In this document: in pieces, positions 46,791-59,035 of the stretch
Layout: the number at the start of each line of letters is the position of its first letter
Position numbering within the stretch: position 1 is the stretch's first letter
Source of the DNA: Salvia splendens
Taxonomy: Eukaryota > Streptophyta > Magnoliopsida > Lamiales > Lamiaceae
Length of the DNA stretch: 64,000 nucleotides
Direction: 5' to 3'
NCBI RefSeq assembly: GCF_004379255.2
Contig: NC_056036.1
Coordinates: 558,001-622,000, forward strand
Translations under genes and position numbers: made by a program
Notes under the pieces: generated by a model
Seen by the model: the letters and a program-made list of their open reading frames with translations, nothing else
Databases searched by the model: none
Told to the model about the DNA's origin: nothing

Positions 46791-48108
46791 GGTCTGGAAC
46801 TGCCTAAATTAATTTGATTTATTGAGACCAATGTTTAAAGAGAGGGTTTATGTAATCGGCATATAGTGTAACATGTTTTCTTTCTTATGTAAATCATCTG
46901 CCTCAAGTGATATGTTCTACTTCTCAATCAACTAAGAAAATTTCTTTGCCTAAGCTTTCGAGATATTTTAGCTCTTCGAAGTTCAGATAGTGGCTTTTCC
47001 AGGTTGAGGCATATCGCAAGCATAACAAAGTTCTACAATAAATGATCTAAAACATGTTTCCTTTCTTTGTTATAACTAATTTGCAACAAAGAAGCATTTT
47101 TTTATATCACTATATATAACAAATATGAATGATCTCAAGCTCTACCAAACATTTGAGGACAGTGTGGTCTACAAAATGGCATAAGTCATCCACCGTTTGG
47201 AAAGATTTATTGTTCTAAAATCCTCTTAACAAGTTCAACCTGCAGGCGATTATGAAATGAAATATTTTCTAGTACAATATAATATCTCAAATGCAACAGA
47301 GAAAAGAGTAGACGTGGACATTATAGGTGAAATGTAGAGTATTTAGTTCGTTCAGGACTTTTATCGAACAGTTTCAGTAATACTGAGGCCAGATAAAGCA
47401 GAATCTGCTGGGAAAGATAGACAGCAAAGAATGACATACAGCATCAGTTTCTGTCGTATTGACGGTGAAAATCGTTGAATCTCCAGTCTTCCCTTTTGGC
47501 GGAAGCAGCTGTGAGTCAGCCGCAACGACCAATTTCATACAGTATTTGCGGTGGTTTCACAACAATTTCATTTATTTATTTTTCTGTCGATGCTTTTGCC
47601 ATTTCTTATTTTTTAAAATAGTAGTAGTATTATATTTAAATCTTATATCAGTGTATAAATTTAATCAGGATACCTTTTTCTATAAAAAATCCATTATCTT
47701 TGAGTTTATTCATTTCATATTTTAATTAAATTGCATATTTGATTTAGTTAGAAAAATATAAGGTGAAAGAAATAGGAAATAAATTAAAAGTATTATAACT
47801 AACATTCATGATTAGTTAAAAAACGAGATGATGGAATGTGAATAGTGTTTTCAAATTAATATTGAGGTATAAAACCAAAAAGGAGGATGTATTATGGATG
47901 CTTTAATGAGATTAACTATAATTTATCTAAAATTCATGATTTAAATAACTTTTACTAATATTTAGATACAAACAATCGATTAACAGGTACCATAGCACAT
48001 TCAATTTCACTCACAATTCGAACAACACTTAAACTTGAAAACATGAGAAATTAATGCGATAGAAAATATTAACATTCATCTTCATACGATCCCAAACACG
48101 AGAGACGT
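46791..48108. other. 3' flank and intergenic DNA, no gene seen
   Basis: Likely GDSL 3' UTR, then AT-rich sequence. Nothing codes with recognisable motifs, and no repeat borders are clear. Confidence 0.45.
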
Positions 48109-49848
48109 TCATATCTCCTTTTTTTGTTTCCCCGCCAAGGAAGTGTTGAACCACGGCACCCAAAATGACGTCGTTTCCTGATACTCCTTGTAAGCTTCAG
48201 CCCTATAGTCCTGTTTCGACATTCGCTCCTCGACAAGAACAGTGACGATGAACAAGCACACACTATTCACCAACGGCCCAATGAACCACCAACTATAATC
48301 CAAATTCCAGGCGAAAAGGCCGACTCCCGACCACCACAACTGCTCTCCAAAGTAGTTAGGGTGGCGGGAATAGCGCCATAGCCCTTCATCCAGAACCGGC
48401 ACTAGTGCCTCACCGTCCTTCTTCAGCTTCTCATTTCGACCGACAAAGTTGTAAAGCTGCGTGTCGGTGAAATATGCGGTTGTGACTCCGGCCAAGCATG
48501 TCGCCGCCGCGACCGCGTCCCAAATACTTAGTTGCTTTTGGTTTGAGTGGATCACGTAGAATGGCATGGTTATTGCCATCAGAAACGCCTTTGCACCATA
48601 ATATACTTTGTTACATTATTCATAGCAAGTAGTAATAACTTAAATATAGTCGATTAAATCATAAAATTTTACCATTCCCTCCGTATTCAAAAAAATAGAA
48701 ATATTTAAAACGGCACGTATTTTAATACACATTTGGTAAAGTAAGTGGGAAATAATTAGTAAAGTAAGAAGAAAAAAAAAAGAAAAATGAGTAAAGTAAG
48801 AGATAGGAAGACGAAAAAGTAGTGAAAATAGATTTAGCGGATTGTGAGGTCCATACCATAAAATAGAAAGATACTAAAGTTTTTATTTTTAAAGAACGAC
48901 ATAAAATGAAAATAGTTGCTATTTTTAAAAAATAGAGAGAGTAGTAAATTATAGTCTGTCCTATAAAATTTGAAATTAAAAAAAAAAAGACATACTCCAT
49001 AGTCCATATACTAGTCGCTCTTATAATTTGGTAAATATTTTAGTCTAATAATATTAAATTAATATTTAGGACTAAAACTGTAAATTTGTGGCGGTGTATT
49101 CAAAGGATGTCGGGTTACATTTTGACGGCAAAAGTTTACGAAGCGATTTGTAAACTTTAATTCTGACATCGCAAATTTTGGAATAAATTTTAGAAGTGGC
49201 ATGAATTTTCATTTAATTTGTAAAATAGGTTGATAATTAAATACTATAAATTAGAAAAAAATTTATACCTGCTGAGCAACATAGACGGTGAAGAAAGACA
49301 CCCACCAAAATTTAGTGCCATACTGTTTCCGCATGTCGTTAATTCTCCAGTCTTCCCTCTCTCCCAACTGCCATTTCTCCCGCCGCAGGTAGTTGTGCGT
49401 CATCCTCACGAACCACACCCACGTCAGCGCCACCACCAATCCCGACCGCCGCCCCTCCCACTCTGCCGCCGGGTGGTTCCTGTAGTAGTGAAGCGCCAGC
49501 ACCGGTATCACCGTCCAGTACAGGTCGATCAGCTGAAAAATTAAATTGAGTCAAATCAAATTAGGGCTTTTGGGAAAATTGAGGGGACGAACGAACCCAG
49601 TTGCTTGACTGGAGGAGGGCGAGGGCCCAGAAGAGGACGTTGATGTTGAGGAAGAAGAGGAGATTGGGTAGCAGGACTGGGTGGTGGTAGCACCACGCCG
49701 CCCACGGAGGGGGGAGAGAGTCGGCCGATCCGGCGTAGTGGCGGAGGAAGGAGTGGTGGAAGAAGATGGAAGGGAGGGGAGCGAGGAATGCTAGCGCAGT
49801 GCAGAGCAAGTTTCTGGCGGGAGAGTGATTGCTGGTGGAATTCGCCAT
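48109..49848 (-). CDS. DUF1295 / steroid 5-alpha-reductase-like membrane protein, 331 aa
   Basis: Multi-pass membrane protein related to the C-terminal domain of steroid 5-alpha-reductases and ICMT-like enzymes (DUF1295); the substrate in plants is not known. Three exons: 49597-49848, 49269-49532 and 48109-48588, in frame for 332 codons. Several hydrophobic helices cover most of the length. The conserved C-terminal signature is present: GLWRYSRHPNYFGEQLWWSGV (about residues 241-261), the NADPH-binding-type RHPNYFGE motif of this superfamily, then EYQETTSFWVPW. The N-terminus has no cleavable signal; the ATG at 49848 is the first. Intron 2 carries a Stowaway-like MITE. No lesion is seen. Function beyond the family is inference. 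Confidence 0.88.
48672..48941. mobile_element. Stowaway-like MITE in intron 2 of the DUF1295 gene
   Basis: Left end CCATTCCCTCCGTATTC after TA (48670-48671), right end AAATAGAGAGAG before TA (48942-48943). The interior is A-rich and non-coding. The ends are partly degraded inverted copies. Confidence 0.55.
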
Positions 49849-50621
49849 TGGCGATGATTTTGATCGATTCGGAGTGGTTAAGGCTGTGTTTGGTTTTATA
49901 GAGCTACTCTGTTTTTGTTTATTTATTTATTTACCAATTCTATTTTGATTTTTGTATTCTCTTCCTCAAAAAGTTGGTGCCTGCTTGATTAATATGAAAA
50001 CTCATTTAAAAAAGTCTGATGTTCAATTGCAATCGATCCGATGTTTCGTTAATCAACATGTACATTAACATGGCAATGCGATTTGATTTGTCATATATCC
50101 CGCATTTACATATAATTCAAATTTCAAAATTTATTTTTTTACATTACTTACTTCCAATCTGTGTTTGATTGTTACATCACTCGCATTCAAAATCGTGTAT
50201 TCGTGAGTATGATGGTCAACTCCGTTAACCACCATTTTTGACTAAAAATTAGTATAATTTCTTTGCACTATCTATTATCCTATTCTAATTTTTTTGTAGC
50301 ATTATTTTTACCAGTCTTGGGTTGATAAATTATTTTTCTTATAGCCTAGCTGTGAGCCTGTGATTAATAAATAACGCTTTAAACAACTCAAATAAATATA
50401 CTAAATAGTAGATAGATGCTCCAGAGTTTAATAAAATTACTAAATACTTATTACACTTTGTAACTTAGGCAGTGTGCCTTATTTTCAATACTATTTTAGT
50501 CAGAGGACTTATTTTAAATAATTGGTAAGAAATTTCTTTCATACTCCGTATCATTTTATTTGCTTAGAGGACTTATCAGCATGGGATATCGAAGACTTAT
50601 CTATGAGGTATTCATTATATA

Positions 50622-50883
50622 GGGTAGTGATAAAATGCAAACTCATATATTGTACAAACTCCAAATTTTTTAACACAGTATCAACATAACGTCAACATAA
50701 TGTCAACACAGTGTAAAATTTCAAGATTTTGATGTCAACACAATTTCAACACAACATCAACCGTTGACATTGTGTTTACATTTTTTGTTGCTATTATTTT
50801 ATCAGCTGTTGATATTTTCTAACGGTCCAGATCATAGTTTGAAGTTTGTACAATATTTAAAGTTTGCATTTGATCACATTCTT
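50622..50883. mobile_element. MITE with about 40-bp terminal inverted repeats
   Basis: Left GGGTAGTGATAAAATGCAAAC and right (reversed) AATGTGATCAAATGCAAACT match over about 40 bases, including ATATTGTACAAACT. The left flank is TATA. The interior has repeated GTCAACA words. Superfamily not assigned. Confidence 0.6.
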
Positions 50884-52785
50884 CGTGTGTATCAAAGATT
50901 GAATAGATTTGAAGCTGACGTATTAATATATTAATAGATACATTGACTAATATTGCGAGAAATGAACAAACTACGTCGACTAATAAATACTTTATGGTAA
51001 CGTCAATATTATCAATAAAAATATAGTTAAATAATAAATACTCTTACTTCTACTCATATGTAGAATTAATTAAAAATAGAAAAAATTGCCCCAAAAAATA
51101 TTAACAATTGAAAATATTGACACATTGCACTAACTTTTTTTATCCTATTTTTCTTTATATTTTTAAAATCTTAAAATCTTTACTGAGAGTCAGAACATGA
51201 CATTTATTCATAGACTGAGGAAGTACATTTTATTTTCTTCGGCCTCACTAGTTTTATCCGCACGGTTGATGGGCCAAAAAATATATGAATAACAATTTAA
51301 TTAAAATATTAATGAAATTGGAAAAATAATGTTAACATGTTATATTTATTTGGTAATGTGGGGATGTTTTAATCAAGATAAGAATTTTAATTAATAAATA
51401 TATTATGAAATCAATGGCGCCGTCTAATGGCAGTAAAAGTAAAGGGGTTGGACCACAGAATCAATTAGTTGGATGGTTAGTGGGCTAATGATTGTAGTTA
51501 GTGATAATTTTAATCCCGTGCTCCATGCCTGCATAAATCATGATCATCATCATATGCTTTATTCCCAAATCAATGTATCACACTATCTTTTTTATTTTAA
51601 TTATTTTTTTTAATCAAGGAGCGATCACGAGTGTGAAGCACAGATCAAAACTCGATTCGAACTGAGGGGTGTAAAAGTTACTAGTATTATTATAGTTATA
51701 GATATGAAAGTTGTCAAATCTGGTAAGTACTTTACAGGATATGAGATTACGTTTCCATTTTTCTGTTAGTCATATTAAGCTGTACTGTATTCATATATTA
51801 TTTTTAAATATACATTTTTCTAGGATTGAGTCTCAAATAAAATATGTTGGGACTTGGGATAAACAATTGCAATGAGCTGAGTCATTTCTGTAGAATCGGG
51901 CCTCAAATAAAATATTATTTGGGCCAGTATATAAAGCCCTATATGTTGAGATGTACAAGTAATAATTTTGATTTTGGTGAAATTGGCAAAGAGCCTGTGC
52001 TTTGATAAATGTATTGTTTTGCGCACACTTAGCCCAGCCCATTTATTTGTGAAAGAAGAGAGAAAGCATGAGATAGAGGCATAGACATAGACAAAAGTAA
52101 ATGAGAGACAACAACAAAAGTAAAAACCTCCCAATTTCTAAAGACAAATGTCGACAAACGAAGCTGGCAAGTCGACAACGTCTGGCCTTCTATAACTTAC
52201 GTCAACTTATTTATTTCCCAAACCGACGACCTTCAAAGTGTTCGACAATGTAGGTTTTATTTCCAGGATCCGTGAATGAAGTTAAGAGTTTATGAAGGTT
52301 TATATATGTGATGCAAGGAAAATGGCAGTTCAAATATCAAAATCTTGAGTTTACGTTTTGAGGTGGACCCAGTGCTACCAGGTCATGGACCAAACATGGC
52401 CCATCATTTCCAATTTTAGGTCCAGATTGAATTGAATCGGCCCATATAATTATCTGGTTTAATATGATACAATATGAAAGTAATTAATATTTCATTCAAT
52501 TCTTCATTTTACCTGGCGTACCAATTAAATAAAAAATAATGTCGTTTCAGTGTCACCTAATTACACAGTCAGTCCTACCTATGCTATGACCAATCAATTC
52601 CTTATACTAGTATTAAATAAACAATTTTCAACGCATCCCTCCAAAAAATACAATGCCTGATAACTAGAAAGATAATGATGATATAGAGAAGTAATTAATT
52701 AAATAAATAAGTAAGTAATTAATTGACAAGCCCTACTCTCTTCACAACTTGGCTCGAAACATGTCCGTTACATGTAAACTTCTTA

Positions 52786-53007
52786 CTCCATTCGTCTGCC
52801 GTTAAATGACTCATTTTTCCTATATTTGGTAAGTGGACCATATATTCCACTAATTCATTATATTCACATTTTATTATAAAATCAATATATAAAAGTAGGT
52901 CACACATTGCACTAATTTTTCTATCCACTTTTCTACATAAAGTCAAACAATTTATTAAGATCTGTGCCGGTCAAATATGGGACATTTATAATCACGGACG
53001 GAGTGAG
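52786..53007. mobile_element. Stowaway-like MITE, 222 bp
   Basis: Starts CTCCATTCGTCTGCC after TA (52784-52785) and ends CACGGACGGAGTGAG before TA (53008-53009). AT-rich interior, no coding capacity. Confidence 0.7.
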
Positions 53008-53030
53008 TATTTCTTAAGACACCTTGTTTC

Positions 53031-53098
53031 TGAAAAGAAAAATAATCACTTGCATAATCCCATCTGAAAAGAAAAATAATCACTTGCATAATCCCATA
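53031..53098. repeat. 34-bp perfect tandem duplication
   Basis: TGAAAAGAAAAATAATCACT and the next 14 bases occur at 53031 and, without change, at 53065. Very recent. Confidence 0.9.
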
Positions 53099-53900
53099 TA
53101 AAATAAATTCTATATGTATTTTTTGATAAATCAACATCAAGATAATTAAATAAACTGAAATAGAATCATAATCGAAATTCAAATCTTCTCGTGGACTGTT
53201 TCCGGCTGGCCCAAGCCTAAACTAGGCTTCCAACAAGTTTGGGCCTAAGCCGATCCTAGATCCCTAGGTTTACAAAAAGTTCTGTTAAAACTTGTTACAG
53301 TCAATGAGCCTCATCATGACCTCGCTTTGTATTATTTAATGGGACCCACTTGAAAGTCTAGGTTTGAATGTAGAGGAATGGGGGTTGAGCGTGTAGGTTG
53401 TTGTTTTGGTCCCAAGCCAAGGGACTGAGAGCTGAGACAATGGTCATTATTGTAAGGCTGCCGATCGGAACATGCAACAATGGAGAAATGTGACACGAAA
53501 AATATTTCAATATGTGAGTTCAATGTTTGCGAGCGTTCAATTTAGAAGGGACAACGATGACAACAAAGCAAATGATGGCATAGATATGAAGATGAAAGAA
53601 AAGAAAAATTAGAAAGAATGAAAAAAAACATTTTTTTTACCTTCCGTTAATTTTGAATTTTAGAATTTAATAATTTGTCCTTTAAATTTGAAGAGGGTAG
53701 ATATACCAGAATCTACTATTTTCACGGTTTTATTTTAGGCATATTTTCCTTTTAAAAAAAAATAATTTAACAATATATTTTCGCCTTCCGCGTGCGATAT
53801 ATTTGGGCTTCCCCCTTATTTATATCTCTGTAGCAGAAATCCCCCATCCCCAATTTCGAGCCCTAATCCAAATTCCAAACCCTCTCTCAAATCGAATTCC

Positions 53901-55296
53901 ATGGCTTCCGCGTCGGAGAACTCCGGCAAGAAGATCATCCTCCGCAGCTCCGATGGCGAGGTCTTCGAGGTCGACGAGGCGGTCGCCGTCAAATCTCAAA
54001 CCATCAAGCACATGATCGAGGACGACTGCGTCGACAACGTCATTCCGATCCCCAACGTCACCGGCAAAATCCTCTCCAAGGTCATCGAGTACTGCAAAAA
54101 GCACGTCGACGCCGCCGCCTCCTCCGATTCAACCAAGGCCGAGGACAAGGTTGCCTCCTCTGACGACGAACTCAAGGCTTTCGACGCCGACTTCGTCAAA
54201 GTCGACCAGGCCACGCTGTTCGACCTGATTTTGGTACATTTTTTTGTTATTCGGTGTTCTGGTGTTTGTCTAGGGTTTTTGATAACTCTTTGTGATGTTT
54301 TGTTTGCTGGATTTGTTTGTGCGTTGTGGCTTGGGGCTTTGTTTAATGCTACTTGATTGCATGCATATTTGCCTTCTATTCTCCAATTACTGTCATGATT
54401 ACAATATTACTTGCTTGCGTTGCGTTTGCGTATTGGACTTGTTATGTGCTTTCAACTTTGTGATTATTGGTTTTGTAACTCACAACTTCTTGTTGTTGAT
54501 TGATTTTATACGTTTTCATTTGTTTACTGTCTTCATACAGTACTAATTTGGGTCAGATAGTATTACGTTATTGTCTGTTTATAGAATTTGAGGTTTACAA
54601 CTAACTGTGGACTTTAAATTTTGATATTCTTCTCCGGTTTTGATATGATTTTACCCATCATATTTTGAAATTTGAATAGCATTTAGACTATTTGAAAATC
54701 TTCCACAACTGCTCCATATCTTAGCAGAGTTATTGAAAGCTTATTCCATATGTATAGTTTCTTGTTTTTGTTTATTGATCATTTCATAGTTTTAGTGAAT
54801 TATGATTCTTCCAGTCATTGTTTGTTCTGCAATCTAGTGGAAAAACAATATGATAACCAGTTAAGATAATAGCTTTTCTTCTGATTTGTTGGTGCTTTTG
54901 TTTTAAATAAAGCTTGTAAATATAACTATTGATGATTTCACTTTCAAAATGAATAATGTTCTTGTTGTAGTTATACCCTTGTGAATGTTTTAGATCTTTT
55001 TGAAAACTCTACTGCTAACCAACTCTATTGATGATTGTTCAATCCTGTTTTTTTGCCTCATTAAAACTTTATTATATCTTTGATTTTGAAAGTGTCGGTT
55101 TAACTCCTTTAAACATTTGCAGTCTGCTAACTACCTTAACATCAAGAGCCTTCTGGATCTGACTTGCCAAACAGTTGCTGACATGATCAAGGGAAAGACT
55201 CCTGAGGAGATCAGGAAGACGTTCAACATCAAGAATGATTTCACTCCCGAAGAGGAAGAAGAGGTCCGAAGAGAGAACCAGTGGGCTTTTGAGTAG
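53901..55296 (+). CDS. SKP1-like protein, 168 aa
   Basis: Adaptor of SCF ubiquitin ligases, linking cullin-1 to F-box proteins. Two exons, 53901-54233 and 55123-55296, in frame for 169 codons. The N-terminal POZ-like fold begins [19 protein letters not shown]. The central [25 protein letters not shown] and the C-terminal F-box-binding helices [48 protein letters not shown] are all intact and end at the canonical WAFE. The intron position (after LFDLIL) is the usual one in plant SKP1 genes. The insert around residues 74-90 ([20 protein letters not shown]) is acidic and variable in the family. The ATG is the first after the leader. SKP1/ASK1 type is certain; the exact orthologue is not. Confidence 0.95.
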
Positions 55297-55299
55297 AAG

Positions 55300-56574
55300 T
55301 AAAACCATTCTGGCTTGTGAATCAAGTGCTACTTGCTGTTTATGGCTTATTTTGTTAACCTTTGAATCGAATGTTTTGTTAAGTTTGGTTTCCCCTATGT
55401 ATGGCACCAACTTAAACTGTGACTGGGTAATATCTATTCTGCTATGGTTGTTATTATTATTATTATTATTCGTGATATTCGTGTTGCATATTGGTTTTGC
55501 TCTTTTGTTGATCTTTCTAACAGCAACAACATTCCAGCAGGGAAAAGTTTTAAATAAAAAGTGCTAACCTTTTTTGATAAATAAATGTTGCGCAATGAAT
55601 TCAATATAGGGTGAATCTAGTTCAAAAAAAATCATTTTGTTTTGCATTAAGTGAAATACTTTTAGCTTTTCGTATTTGTCAAGCCCTTTGGCGTTTTAGT
55701 CAGCTGCAACTGCCATTGAGTATTGATGTGATTTGATGGCGAAACCTTCCAAGTCCTCTAGCTCTATTTATGAGTGTGCGACACACCGTCACTACTTTCG
55801 TACAGTGTCTGATAGGTGTATCCTCGGCTCATTGTATAAATTCAATTAAGTTCATCGATGTCTAGCGGGTGTGGGTCTGACTAAGGCACTTCTATGCCCT
55901 AGGAATAAGAAGAAATCCATTTACTTTTGGGTATTGTCTTACAAATGGAATGTTTCTTCTAGACTTGACTTATGGTTCTTTTGTTTAATCTGGTTTACAT
56001 TATTGTTTTCCATTTTTGTTGTTTTGAATTTCGTTTCCTTTTAAGAGTATTTCAATTAATTTGTCATCCCACACACACACATAAGCAGCATTGTTCAAAG
56101 GTTATTTCTTTCCTCAAAATCAACTTCATAAACATCACAAATGAAAGCATATCAACACCTTGCGGAAAAAGTTCCATACTACAACAGATGATGTCCTGTT
56201 ATTCATCAGCATCTCAGTTTAGCAGAGGCCAAAGAGGAAACGAATATCTAAAAAGCTCATCGAAGCATCATAGCAAAAACATTCAAAATGGAAGTTCAGC
56301 AACAACATATGCAACGAACTAACAAAGCATCATGAATTTCAAGAAGATACTGAACAAGAAGGAATCTAGTTTTTAATAATTCATCAGCATCTCAGTTTTA
56401 GCAGAGGCCCGATAGAAAACAAATGTCTAAAAAGCACGACCTACATCATAACATAAAGGTTCACAACGGAAGTCCATCAACAACTTATGTAAGAACTAAC
56501 AAAGCATCAAGGTGAAACCGAACAAGAAGGAATCCAGCTTTTAATACCATGAATCGAAAGGGCTGAGCTTTTAG
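55300..56574. other. Convergent 3' flanks of SKP1 and the small basic-protein gene
   Basis: Contains the SKP1 3' UTR (TTATTATTATT run near 55450) and, at 56201-56546, a tandem duplication of the neighbour's 3' sequence. No gene is supported between. Confidence 0.5.
56201..56546. repeat. 178-bp tandem duplication in the 3' flank of the basic-protein gene
   Basis: ATTCATCAGCATCTCAG begins copy A at 56201 and copy B at 56379. The copies share AGCAGAGGCC, ACAAAGCATCA and GAACAAGAAGGAATC blocks and are diverged by substitutions and small indels. The sequence is probably 3' UTR of the minus-strand gene. Confidence 0.85.
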
Positions 56575-57045
56575 CTACTCGTTCAACGCCTTCTTGGCAG
56601 CATCCTCTTCGGCTTTCATCTTCCTCTCCCACCTTCTCTTCTTGTAATCATCCAACATCTTGGGCATCTCTTCCATCAGTCGAGCAGTATTGGCTCGCTT
56701 CTCGGCAGCCAACCTATCAACCTTGTGACCTTTCCTCTTCGTCTTCATCTCCTTCCTTTCCGGATCAAATTCCCAATCACCTCCAGCGAGGAGGACCTCT
56801 TTGCGGATCCGAGCTCGGCGGCGTGCACTGATAGCTAGAGGCTTCCAAGCACCAAGCTCCCAGTAACCCCACACACCCTTTGAAAGCTCATCTCTGTATT
56901 TTGTCAACTTCTCTTTCCATGGGAACTGGTATTCTCCAACTGCTTTTGCAACAGATTTCACTGCTTTCCCAGCCATGCCTGAAACCATAGTAGTCACAAA
57001 TTCGTACAAAATGTGAGTGGTTCGTGGTGTGGCATCATTGGACAT
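56575..57045 (-). CDS. Small basic protein, possibly mitoribosomal (mL59/mL64-like), 156 aa
   Basis: Single-exon frame from the ATG at 57045 (MSNDATPRTTHILYEFV) to the stop at 56575. An in-frame ATG four codons earlier (57057) also exists; the inner one is preferred because it begins the conserved-looking sequence in better context. The protein is very basic. A central signature reads WGYWELGAWKPLAISARRRARIRKEVLLAGGDWEFDP, and a Lys/Arg/Glu-rich helical C-terminus (about 110-155) is probably coiled. The W-KP-IS-R-RAR-RK pattern recalls mitochondrial large-subunit proteins of the mL59/mL64 group, but I cannot prove this; otherwise it is a conserved plant protein of unknown role. Both flanks carry tandem duplications. 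Confidence 0.7.
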   Translation of the reverse strand: MSNDATPRTTHILYEFVTTMVSGMAGKAVKSVAKAVGEYQFPWKEKLTKYRDELSKGVWGYWELGAWKPLAISARRRARIRKEVLLAGGDWEFDPERKEMKTKRKGHKVDRLAAEKRANTARLMEEMPKMLDDYKKRRWERKMKAEEDAAKKALNE

Positions 57046-57790
57046 TTTGACAAACAACTATCTTCACAATGAAGCATTTAAATCACGATAAGGAAACTTC
57101 AATCATAATGCAGCAACATGAAGCATTTCTAGCTCTCTAATTTACGCTATATATCATATATGACACACATCAATTTGACATTTTCACAAACAGCTTAGCT
57201 GCATATCTTCACAATCAACCATTTCAACCACAATGAGGAAACTTCAATCATAATGCAGCACCATCAACCATTTCTGGCTATTCTAATTAACGCTATACAT
57301 ACGATACAATTCAATTTGACATTTCGACAAACAACCTATATTCTCAATCTACCATTTCAACCACAATGATGAAACTTCAATCATAATGCAGCACTATCAA
57401 CCATTTCTGGCTATTCTAATTAACGCTATACATACGATACAATTCAATTTGACATTTCGACAAACAACCTATATTCTCAATCTACCATTTCAACCACAAT
57501 GATGAAACTTCAATCATAATGCAGCACCATCAACCATTTCTGGCTATTCTAATTAACGCTATACATACGATACAATTCAATTTGACATTTCGACAAACAA
57601 CCTATATTCTCAATCAACCATTTCAACCACAATGAGGAAACTTCAATCATAATGAAAAAACATCAACCATTTCTGGCTCTTCTAATTAACGCTATATTAT
57701 ATGATACAATTCAATTTGACATTTTGACAAACAGCTTAGCTGCATATATTCTCAATCAAGCATTTCAACCGCGAGCAGTATGAAGCATTT
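57041..57790. repeat. About six tandem copies of a 133-141-bp unit upstream of the basic-protein gene
   Basis: The mark GACATTTYGACAAACA recurs at 57041, 57177, 57318, 57451, 57584 and 57718 (spacings 136, 141, 133, 133 and 134). Each unit holds CATTTCAACCACAATGA-like and AAACTTCAATCATAATGCAG words. The middle units are almost identical; the outer ones are diverged. The first unit overlaps the gene's start codon, so each unit carries a copy of the start-codon context on the minus strand. Confidence 0.88.
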
Positions 57791-57799
57791 GTGGCACTT

Positions 57800-59035
57800 C
57801 TAACTAACACAATATACATGAAACACTTCTATTTGCGTTCAATTTTAACCATTTGCCCTCTGATTTACCAGATAATTGAAAAGAAAAGAAAAAAAGTCAA
57901 TATCACTTTTTAATCGTACATCAAATTTCAATTAATCAAATCCACCACAAAAATGAAAGATTAGCTGAAGCTTACACTTTGTTGGAGTTTAAGATTTGCA
58001 GCGGCTCGGTCAACTTATTTGGCAAAATCTCAAAACCCCATGTTATTTATCGAAATAGTCTATTTTCTCAGAATTATATTATGAAAAAACTAAATTACTT
58101 GAATATATTAATTACATACCACAATATTAGTACTATTTCATTTTTAAAACAAGAAAAATAGTCTAGGATCAATGCTTTTAGACGTTAATAATTTTGAATA
58201 ATTTTTGTAATTTATTTATTAATTGTGGTAAATATGTGGTTCATTCTAGATATAAAATATACTAGGAGACTAGGAGTAGTATTCATTCTATTATAAACTT
58301 ACACTTCAATATAGAACTGTTTGATAATATTTAAATTTATTACTCCTTTAATGATTAAAATCCCATCATATTTGATAAATTTCATTGTTAAAATAAAATT
58401 TGATGCAATGTTATTTTTGCGAGTTAAGTGGAGAACGATTAACGTAGTAGAGAGAATAGTACTTATAATCGTATTAAGTGCAATGTCCGAGAAAAATATA
58501 TGAATTAGTGAGACAGTAATTAGTTTATTGTATGTATGTATCTAGCTTTATTTTACAGGTTTCTCGGTGTGTGCATAATCAGAGTCATATAGCGCATAAT
58601 AATTTTTGCTTGAATAAATAATCTCTTCCCACAACTCGGAATTGAAGACGATCCATGGGTTTTATTTATTATGCAAGGAAAAGATGTGATTACCTTGTTT
58701 TGTTTTATGTTATTTGCAAGTGTCTTGTTTTATGTTATTTGGTGGCAAGTATATTTATTTGATGAGTTTTGTATTAATCAAATTTAATCATCATAAAAAC
58801 ATAGGCTCAAGTATGATATACCCCAAAATGTAGGAAAGCCAATTAGAAGAAAGAATATTCAAAAAATAAGTTAAGAGCACAAATCATAATGGAATTCATG
58901 AGTCATTCGCAAAGTATCAACAAAAATATGAAGAGCCACTCTCAATGAGGAAAGTGCACCTCATACCGTCTCTCCCGGGTGCTTCAAAAAATCAATTAGT
59001 GAACAGGAAAAGAACAATCAGTTGTGCAATAAACT
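57800..59035. other. AT-rich intergenic DNA
   Basis: No gene or bounded repeat is supported. Its right part may include the 3' flank of the LARP1 pseudogene. Confidence 0.45.

Larger units (their letters stand above)
49849..53900. other. Intergenic DNA with MITEs and a short tandem duplication
   Basis: No gene is supported over 4 kb. Contains MITEs at 50622-50883 and 52786-53007 and a 34-bp duplication at 53031-53098. The last 150 bases are the C-rich leader of the SKP1 gene. Confidence 0.5.

Noticed and set aside
51820..52134. Minus-strand 104-residue frame
   Set aside because: No motif, AT-rich, C/S/F-biased chance frame in intergenic DNA.
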